Virus record (IMG/VR): IMGVR_UViG_3300034013_000764
Coordinates: 1 to 41,663 of that record
Direction: 5' to 3' (one strand)
Length of the DNA stretch: 41,663 bases
Source: a virus
Under the pieces are notes generated by a model, which was not told the DNA's origin, did not search any database, and saw only the letters and a list, made by a program, of their open reading frames with translations. Made by a program: the position numbers and the translations under genes. This document shows positions 19,398 to 27,400 of this stretch, piece after piece. The stretch's first letter is position 1, and every line of letters starts with the position of its first letter.

Positions 19398-20270
19398 TTA
19401 TGCAACGGTGATGCCGTAATAATCACCCATGTTACGCTCAAGGGTTTGGCGGTCGGCGGTGGATAGGACGGAGGGGAACGAAATCAATTCTTGCACGATA
19501 CCCGCTCTCATTGCATCAGGTATGATATAACGTCCAATCGTAAATTCGCTTGCACCTGTCCACGTCCCGCCTCTTGATGCCGAAAGAGCCTCGCTGCCAT
19601 TGACCCGAACGGTATTGGTAGTTACCCCCCCAGAAGCTGCAAAAGAGACATTAAAAACACTGCGGTTTTGAAAATTCACAGCAGGATTGTCTGTGGTCGC
19701 ATAATGCACATTCCAATAGGCTCTGTAAGTAGTCGTGCTTCCACCCGTGCCAACTCCAAGTCTTATCTCGGGATTATAGGTTCCATTCGATATATTTATA
19801 AAGCCAGCGGCCCCGAACACCGAATTAGTCGTTTGAAAAACTCCGATTAAAGAAGAATTTTGAGTCGGCGCACCAGAAGTGGGTAAGTTGAGGAACTGGG
19901 TCAGACCATCAAAACTGATTGCAGGCTTTCCATTAACAGCCTCCAACACGCCACTATTTACAATGCGCGGCTGATTAGCTGCCGTCGTCTGCGTGGCGTT
20001 GCGATTATTGCCGCTTTGATCATACCAAGTGGTAACAAAGCCGCTGCCAGAACCGACAAAAGTAAGAAGGGCGGCGGTGTCCAGATCACCAATGGTGGTA
20101 AAACCAATATCAGCCTCAGCATTATCACTCGAACGTCTAACCCTGATAGCATTGCCAGTGTATGCATTTCTTGGTTTCCGCAATGAGTAAGCAGCTAAGC
20201 GGTCTAGAATGGAGCTGCTAGCAGCTGACCCAAAACTTGGTGATAATGCTAAACCCGAAGCAGTTCCCAC
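19398..20270 (-). CDS. Tail spike/fibre protein with ArabFuran-type lectin fold
   Basis: A 290-residue protein starting at GTG 20270, right after the previous gene. LAAYSLRKPRNAYTGNAIRV, then DIGFTTIGDLDTAALLTFVG, then TTWYDQSGNNRNATQT is the well-known phage domain related to the alpha-L-arabinofuranosidase B catalytic (jelly-roll) domain, often found in tail proteins. NGKPAISFDG continues the concanavalin-like fold. It probably binds or degrades surface polysaccharide. Confidence 0.8.
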   Translation of the reverse strand: MGTASGLALSPSFGSAASSSILDRLAAYSLRKPRNAYTGNAIRVRRSSDNAEADIGFTTIGDLDTAALLTFVGSGSGFVTTWYDQSGNNRNATQTTAANQPRIVNSGVLEAVNGKPAISFDGLTQFLNLPTSGAPTQNSSLIGVFQTTNSVFGAAGFINISNGTYNPEIRLGVGTGGSTTTYRAYWNVHYATTDNPAVNFQNRSVFNVSFAASGGVTTNTVRVNGSEALSASRGGTWTGASEFTIGRYIIPDAMRAGIVQELISFPSVLSTADRQTLERNMGDYYGITVA

Positions 20271-20272
20271 TA

Positions 20273-20518
20273 TTAATACCCCGCAAGTATGTTTGTTGCT
20301 GTTGTACCCGTTGCATTTACTCTAGTGAAAGCTATTGGATGCCAAATTCCTGCTGCTAAATTGGTGTAAGTATCAATATTACCTAGCAAGTTTATTACAA
20401 CAACATTTCCAGTCACTCCAACATATAGCCCCCTTGCTGGTCTGGTTAAATCAACTGTATTTGATGGTGTTACATCTACTGCGTTCTTGATTGGTTGTAT
20501 CGATAAATCAAAGCCCAT
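20273..20518 (-). CDS. Small virion protein of the spike-base type
   Basis: An 81-residue, beta-rich protein. TVDLTRPARGLYVGVTGNVV, then AAGIWHPIAFTRVNATGTTA and ending AGY follow a signature familiar from small phage and gene-transfer-agent spike-base proteins (RCAP_rcc01079-like, from memory). It lies between tail-fibre genes, fitting a base for the spike. Confidence 0.7.
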   Translation of the reverse strand: MGFDLSIQPIKNAVDVTPSNTVDLTRPARGLYVGVTGNVVVINLLGNIDTYTNLAAGIWHPIAFTRVNATGTTATNILAGY

Positions 20519-20554
20519 TTATTTTTTTTCTCCTATTTAAATTAATATACAGCC

Positions 20555-21103
20555 TTAAACGAATCTGACTGTACTCGACCATTGCTGAATTAATCCAATT
20601 ACTGCATCCACAATATTTTTCTTTCCGTTCTGGTTATTGAGAGCCTGTGAATCAATCAAACTTTTTACAAAATCATCAAATTCAACTTGTGTAAAATCAC
20701 CTTCTTCTACTTCCAGGTAACCCCAAATGTTGCCCGTGAGAGTATCTGAAAATTTCCACTTCGTGAATATGTTTTCAAATCTATTTAGCTTGATACATTT
20801 ACCGCTTGGTTTAAGCCCTTCTTGATTGCTTTGTGCTCTTACTGATTTTATCAAGTAATTGAGTAGGTCTTTCCCTTTTGCAATTGGCTTTTTAAATGCT
20901 TCGCTTTCAGCTTTTTTCTCAATACTAAAAAGTAGTTTTCCGTTTTTCTTAACAATCCCACCGATCTTATCTTGTGAAAGCCCTGTTTCTTCCTTGAATT
21001 GTTCCCAGTTTTCACCTACCCAAAGAATGTCTTCAGAGATTTCACTTTGATAAAAATCTGCTGATTGAGAGCCGTCTTGTCTGTTAAATATATATAGTTT
21101 CAT
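20555..21103 (-). CDS. Hypothetical protein in tail-fibre cluster
   Basis: A 182-residue protein with mixed alpha/beta content (EISEDILWVGENWEQFKEET; GKLLFSIEKKAESEAFKKPI). No recognisable domain. The position between two fibre-type genes suggests tail or fibre assembly. The 36-base gap after it holds no terminator that I can see. Confidence 0.7.
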   Translation of the reverse strand: MKLYIFNRQDGSQSADFYQSEISEDILWVGENWEQFKEETGLSQDKIGGIVKKNGKLLFSIEKKAESEAFKKPIAKGKDLLNYLIKSVRAQSNQEGLKPSGKCIKLNRFENIFTKWKFSDTLTGNIWGYLEVEEGDFTQVEFDDFVKSLIDSQALNNQNGKKNIVDAVIGLIQQWSSTVRFV

Positions 21104-21109
21104 TTTTGT

Positions 21110-22663
21110 TTACCTTATTAGTGCAAAATTGACATATGAAGAATCAGCTAGTCCGCCTGTACCGTTTGCGGTAGGGTTGCCATTAATACGAGTGTAATTT
21201 GCGTTAAGGGTTGTGCCCGAGATACAAAGAACGGTAATTAAACTCCCGTTTGTGCCTACCGACCCTGATACTATTGGCAAACCGTTAACATCGGGCATAG
21301 CATAAGTATAATTAACGGCATAATCACCATTTGCGACAAAAGTTACATTCCTCACGCCTCCACTAGCCCGAATAGCCCGCCTGTTAAGAGTTATACTGCC
21401 GCTTGTAGTTAATGATGTACCGGCTGTATAAGTAAAACTATCTACTCCAGTTACACTTGCAACAGTATAAGTTCCTGAAACGGCTGTTCCCGAGCCGATA
21501 GTAGTTTGTATTAAATCTCCAAACTTGTGATTGTGAGCGGTTGCATTGACTGTTACCGTAAATGCGGATTGCGAATAAGTTCCAAACAAATTAGCGGCTG
21601 TAGTGCCGTCAAAATTAGCCCAGGTTCGAGTATTAAAAGCCTGCAAACTAGAACCTGATCTCTCATCATTAATTGCTTCAAACTGAGTGCAAGTTTTAAC
21701 ATTTGTTGGAGCGGTTGCCCAGATACCGGGGGATGATTGAGGCGCTACTAATTTACCTACATAAGTTACAGCAACGCTAGCTCTTGCAGTTGTTGAATAC
21801 AGTAATTCTCTATTAGTTCCTCCGCTAATTGCGGTAGTTGATTGTGCAATGGTTGTATCAATAAAGCCATTTAGACTTAAAGCTAATTCAATCGTGCCAG
21901 CGTTGTTTAAAGCGTAAAGGTGGATAGGTGAAGTATCGCTGAAACTACTTCCAATCGTTATTCCTGAGGGGATGGTGATCGAAGCGGAGCTATTATATAA
22001 AGTTGTTATTGCTCCATTTGTTAAAGTTGCATTTCTAAATTCAAGGCTTCCACGTGCAGCGGTAACAGTTAAAGCATTAGCAGCAACTGAAGCAGTAAGT
22101 ACAGGCGGTTGTCTATCAAATCCACCTAAAAAAGTTTGAGGCTGTCTCCAATAGTTAGGAGTACTTTCAAAGAATCTTTCAAGGGCATAAGTAATTGATA
22201 CAACACCAGAACCATTAATTGAATACAAGCCTAGCAAAGAGTAGTTTACAGCTGGAGCTATTAAGCGGCTTGTAATTGCATAATCTTTGACGCTTGCACC
22301 GTCCCAAATAATCCACAAATAACCCACAAAATTGTTAGCCATTTCAACTGGGCTGCTTGTGGTGTTAAATGTCTTTGCTGGCCATCCTGTCACTTCTAGT
22401 TCAGTTGTATTATTCCAGGCAATAACAGCATTAGACAATATTGCAATTGTGTTTGCACCTACGCTTAATTGAGCTACATCAAAGCTTCTAATGTAATTTG
22501 TTCTTTGGATTGCGTCAATTACAAGCGAATTCCCATTAACTACCGTATTTGAGGCATTAATGGCATTTGCAACTGCTAACCTAAAAGCTAATTCATTTGC
22601 TGATTGAACAGGATTTGCAGGGGCGATCCCTGTATTGTCTGGCGATACACTCGATAAAGTCAT
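21110..22663 (-). CDS. Tail fibre / receptor-binding protein with inserted domain
   Basis: A 517-residue, Ser/Thr/Asn-rich, beta-rich protein. Residues of about 345-353 (RTWANFDGT) and 430-457 (AIRASGGVRNVTFVANGDYA then VNYTYAMPD) are the two halves of the common phage tail C-terminal module (NFNGT...IRASxNVxxxxxxGxYxVNFxTAMPD). A separate beta domain of about 75 residues (354-429; FTVTVNATAHNHKFGDLIQT) splits them. It overlaps the tail-hub gene as ATGA. Confidence 0.75.
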   Translation of the reverse strand: MTLSSVSPDNTGIAPANPVQSANELAFRLAVANAINASNTVVNGNSLVIDAIQRTNYIRSFDVAQLSVGANTIAILSNAVIAWNNTTELEVTGWPAKTFNTTSSPVEMANNFVGYLWIIWDGASVKDYAITSRLIAPAVNYSLLGLYSINGSGVVSITYALERFFESTPNYWRQPQTFLGGFDRQPPVLTASVAANALTVTAARGSLEFRNATLTNGAITTLYNSSASITIPSGITIGSSFSDTSPIHLYALNNAGTIELALSLNGFIDTTIAQSTTAISGGTNRELLYSTTARASVAVTYVGKLVAPQSSPGIWATAPTNVKTCTQFEAINDERSGSSLQAFNTRTWANFDGTTAANLFGTYSQSAFTVTVNATAHNHKFGDLIQTTIGSGTAVSGTYTVASVTGVDSFTYTAGTSLTTSGSITLNRRAIRASGGVRNVTFVANGDYAVNYTYAMPDVNGLPIVSGSVGTNGSLITVLCISGTTLNANYTRINGNPTANGTGGLADSSYVNFALIR

Positions 22664-24435
22664 CGGATATTCCTCGTATTAGTTCCTAGCGTTAAATAAC
22701 CTGCCATGCCAGAAAGTAACGCGGTATTTGGCAATTCACCAACCAGTGAATTCCATTCCAGACTTAACCTAACATATTTACCTTCATTAGAAGGAGTTAG
22801 ATTTAAGTTTACCTTACTAACTCCAGCCCAGCCCCCTAATGTATCCCATAATAATGAACTTGAATCATCCCATCGTCCGACTATTGCATTAGTGCCTATG
22901 TTGGTATAAACATCTTGAACATTTGCGATTTCGCTTTGATTGAAGAAAACAGACAAATCAGCAATAATGCCGCCTACCCCTTGCCATTGAAAATACAGCT
23001 CATTAAATGATTTGAGAATGTCTAAGCCTCCAAAATACATATCACCAGTTTCAACCTTTGACCGAATTGGAACGGCTGTACTTGAAGCCGCAGGATTTCT
23101 TTCATATTCATTGCTTCCAAACAGTTCAAATACTTTCCCAAAATAAGAGCCTAGGATGATTCTTTTCCCACATACTACCCCACAAGAGAATCCCCATCCT
23201 TTGCCATATCTTGTTGACCAAAAGTTTCTAATTTGTTCATCTTTTGTTGTAAGGTCATATTGCATTTGAATTGAATAATTCATTGGGGTTTCACCATAGG
23301 AGTATCCCTGATAGGTTCCATTTGCATTCAGTTCAGGCATAAACGTCATTATTATGTTTCTGTCTTGGCAATGCAAGATAAATGACTTACTAAAAGCTGC
23401 GTTTTGCGAGGATTTTCTAATTAATGGATTCACTCTCTGAGAAAATTGAGTTGCAAATGCTTCTGAGTTACCGCTAGAGGTAGCAGTGGTGAAAGAGCCA
23501 ACTCCATACTCATTTAGAGCATAGATTTCATTATTAAAAGCGAATGTTCCAAACATTGAAGAACATCCAATATTATTAGCGGACAAACTGAAATCAGCCA
23601 CTACCACACCGCCCACTAGTTGAGGGGTGCTGCTTGTGTATGACTTGTTATTGTTCTTGAAAACATACCAAGTTTCAGAGGTGCTATTGCTTTGTTTAAG
23701 CACTCCAAATGCTGTGATATATCCACCATCTGAAGGGAATATATTTTGAAAGAAAGCATCAATATTGCTTGGAATCCCTGGAACCGTAAAATCGCTTCCA
23801 TCTCCTTCTTTTGAGGCTAAAACAAAATTTCTGAATTCGCTTGTTTCAGGGAATCCATAAAGGACCCTTCCTCTAACCCCTTCATTCTCGCTGGGCATGA
23901 TTGAAGGCTTAGGAAAACCTAAACCTAGGATTGGACTATTAAACTGGGTTTCTTCGACCAAGCTTGTACCGTTGTAGTATCTAGGATTGTTCACCCCGTC
24001 ACAGATATAAACTCTGCGCTCTTGACTCACTCCCCCTAGATTATATTGAAAGCCGATTTGAGCTGTTGCACTAAATACACCACTTGCAAGAAGAGTTTCA
24101 TTTCCTCCGCCTGAGCCCATTTTGTAAACATTGCCGCCCTTAATAATTAAAAATTCGGTGGGTTCTGTTTTGGTGGGGAATGGAATGACCGCTCTGGTGA
24201 TACCTGTGCTTAATAGCGTTCCTGTTAATTCTCTAACACCAATCCCTTCTAAGTCCTCAGTTAGATTGCCGATTCCATCAACTGTGGCAATTACATTATT
24301 AGCAGTGTTTAATTGGCTTGTGGTTTCAGTGTTTAAAGATTTTCTGCTTACCGCTGCATTAATGCCTTCACCAGTCACTAAAGAGGTTAGCGACATTGGC
24401 AAGGGTTGGACATTGAAAGATAATCGTGTTCTCAT
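22660..24435 (-). CDS. P22 gp10-like tail hub protein
   Basis: A 591-residue, beta-rich protein. The opening (CDS residues about 8-40), the repeated WxVFKNNNKSY, VVCGKRIILGSYFGKVFELF and SRVNPLIR-type strands, and the length fit the beta-propeller tail accessory proteins of P22 type (gp10 is a packaged-DNA stabilisation protein that plugs the portal). The assignment rests on layout and position after the ejection proteins, so it is probable rather than certain. Confidence 0.6.
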   Translation of the reverse strand: MRTRLSFNVQPLPMSLTSLVTGEGINAAVSRKSLNTETTSQLNTANNVIATVDGIGNLTEDLEGIGVRELTGTLLSTGITRAVIPFPTKTEPTEFLIIKGGNVYKMGSGGGNETLLASGVFSATAQIGFQYNLGGVSQERRVYICDGVNNPRYYNGTSLVEETQFNSPILGLGFPKPSIMPSENEGVRGRVLYGFPETSEFRNFVLASKEGDGSDFTVPGIPSNIDAFFQNIFPSDGGYITAFGVLKQSNSTSETWYVFKNNNKSYTSSTPQLVGGVVVADFSLSANNIGCSSMFGTFAFNNEIYALNEYGVGSFTTATSSGNSEAFATQFSQRVNPLIRKSSQNAAFSKSFILHCQDRNIIMTFMPELNANGTYQGYSYGETPMNYSIQMQYDLTTKDEQIRNFWSTRYGKGWGFSCGVVCGKRIILGSYFGKVFELFGSNEYERNPAASSTAVPIRSKVETGDMYFGGLDILKSFNELYFQWQGVGGIIADLSVFFNQSEIANVQDVYTNIGTNAIVGRWDDSSSLLWDTLGGWAGVSKVNLNLTPSNEGKYVRLSLEWNSLVGELPNTALLSGMAGYLTLGTNTRNIR

Positions 24436-24439
24436 GTTT

Positions 24440-27400
24440 TTAGTTTACTGTCAACCTTGCTAGTACTTCTCTATATTTCGTGCGATCCTTCGATTTGCTG
24501 CTTGCTGATTGTATTAGTTTTTTTGCTTTCAACCTGTCTTCAGGCTTCATAAGTGAATACACTCTAATCAACTCTTTGGCGGTTCTTGCTTGTACATATT
24601 CTTCTGTTAAAGGGTTTGAATATTCTCCCTTTTGCTTCTCTTGTCTTGCTTTCTTTTTATAGGCCGATTCAAGCACATCATCCATGATTTCGTTTCTGGA
24701 ATAATGCACATTTGGTATTTGATAGCGATCTTCTTCTAAAACATTTAATAGCCCTTCGATTCTTGTTTTGGCTTTTGGGTTTGGCTCCTTGAGTTTGTAT
24801 TTTTTTCCTACCTTAATAATTTCCTGTCCGCTTACTGACTCTGCCAATTCATCTTTGAGTTTGCTAGCTCTTTTAATATTCTTGGCTCCTAGGGTTGTTC
24901 CTAGTGCGTCTTGCCACTCAGGGGACTTAAAGTATTCTTCAAGCTTGTCGTTTTCCCTTGTCCAAACCTTAAGCGGCTCCCCTGTTTTCACCTTGCTCAA
25001 TACATCGGCTAATGTTCCTAGCCCTGAAATATACGGTGTAGCCTTTGCAATTGTTACAGCTCCATCAAGAGTATTACCGTTTGATATTTGCTTTAAGCCC
25101 TTCTCCAAGCTTCTTGGAAACCTTTTAGCAACTTCAACTAAAAACAATTTGCCCTCATCGTCTTGTTTGAAAGCGGTTTCAATTGTTTTAACTAAGCTTT
25201 CTTCATCTCTGAAATTAAGCGTTCCCAGTCTCAATTTGTCCCCAATTTGGAGTTTTAGCAGCTTGTTTGCAAAGTTTAATTGATCGATAGTGTCTATAAT
25301 TTTCTCTCTTTGTTCTGGCTCAAATTGATTTAAGGCAGTTTTCAGCAAAAAGCCAATCGGGCCAGTACCTGTCAAGAATCCAGTTCCCCCGATTAAAGTT
25401 CCGTAACCCAGATAACCAATAATAGAGCTGTAATCTTTGTTTCTAATTGCTCTATTAAGCATTCCTTGGAATCTCATGTTTTCGCTTTGTAGAGAAAGAA
25501 ACCCCTTTAAGGCAGTTGATGATTGAATATTCATTTTGTCTAAATATCCTTCTCCAACTCCAAAAGCCATTTGAGAAATCTTGTTCCACCTCATGGCAAA
25601 TTCAGCTCCTTCAGGAGTCATTACATCAAAGTTTTTAACAATATCTATTTTCTCTTTGGTCTGTTTAAACCAATCAGCCTCAAACTTTTTAGCCTGAGCA
25701 AATAGTGTTACATCCTGAGCATATTCAGTACCAAATTTGAAAAAGTCCACATTGCCAATTTTGAAACCGCTTGTGTCATCTAAATAAGTTCCAGTTTTAC
25801 CAGCTTCAAAAGCTTTAAACAATTTAGAGTTTCTATCAGTGACTGCCCTTAAATAACCCTCAACAATCCTTGCGGGATTCCCATTTTGCAGCAAGCTGTT
25901 TTTTAGAATTGGATCGGTGAGAGTGAGCAAAGTGCTCGATACTCTATTAAATAATGCAACTTTCAGAGCAAGCTTGTTTGCACCATCAATAAAAGGATTA
26001 TTGGCAATTTCTGGAGATTCCATCGCAAGCAAAGCTTTTAGATTATTAAAGTCTCTGCCAGTAAACTCTTTTTGATAATTTTTGATTAAGTCTTGTTTTT
26101 GTTTTTTTACCTTATTTAAACTTCTGATTATTTCCAGCAAGTCAACATCTGCTACCCCTTCAATATCTCCATCTTTTAGCATTCTGGTTATTTCGCTAGT
26201 GGAGAACTCATTGAATATTTCCCTGATTTTACTTACATCTTCTTTGGTAAACAAAGTGTTTATAGCAGTTCTAGCTAATGCCAGCTTGCCGTTTAGAGCT
26301 TCATACTGTCCGATAAATTCTTTGACTCTTGGATTCTTACTAAGCTGGAATTGTTCTCTAATAAATCTTTGAGTGCCAATCATGGAATCTGCTAAATCCC
26401 CAGCCTGTTGAGTAAATGCACTTAGCTTTTTATTATTACCTGCAAATTTGGGCAGTATTTCAGACCATCCACGCTTTAAGCCAATTGAACCAATCACCCC
26501 ATCCACAAAGAAGCTAGGATTATTCATGAAGCTAACTAGTTCACCTATTCCCTTCGCTCCTAAAATGCCAGCAAATGGATTGAAACCAAAAGTTAATTCT
26601 CTTTTCCTAAAGTTCTCTTTTATTAACTCTTGACCCGCTTCAGTGCCTTCTGGTAACTTGTTTTTACTTTTCCCTTTGGCAACGTCTAATATTTGGCTTA
26701 ACAACTTGTCGGAATTAAAAATTCCTTCGTTTAATTTACTGCGCAATTCTTTGTTCCTCTCCTCTAATAGGCTTGCAGGATTATCTTCCACCTCTTTGAT
26801 TTTCTTTTGAATGCCTTCAAATTTCTCGGCTCTTGCCTGTTCTTCTGGTGTTAATTCTTCTTTTAGCTGTCTAGTCTCACCACCTTTTTTACGTTGGAAA
26901 ATAGCAGTTCTATCAGTGTCAGAAACTAAGTCTCTTAATCTATCAGCCGTCAAAATATCATTGCTTATTTTGTTTCTTAGCACCTTACTTTCAGCAAGCG
27001 AAATCTTGTATTGCAAATCATTCCTTAAGAATTCAAGCCCTAATTTCTGCTTGTCTTTGGTTGTGTAATCAAAATCAATTCTTGTGTCAAGATTCTCAGT
27101 TTGAATGCTGAGTACGTCTTCAGATTCACTTGTTCCTTTGCTTGTAAATAAATCTGGATTCTTTTCTTTAAATTCAGCCTGTTTTTTTTGTAATTTATCT
27201 AATAATTCTTTTTCTTCTTCGGAATATACTTTTAGATTCTTTCCGTATATCGTAATGGTTACTTCTTTTCCTGCTAGTGGAGAAAGCACCCCTTCTTCAC
27301 CTTTAGGGACTTGAACTTCAAGGGTTTCACCCTCGGCCATTACTTTTTTAAGCCGATCCTTGACTTTTTCAGCTCTTGTTTCAGATATTTTTAAGGTTGC

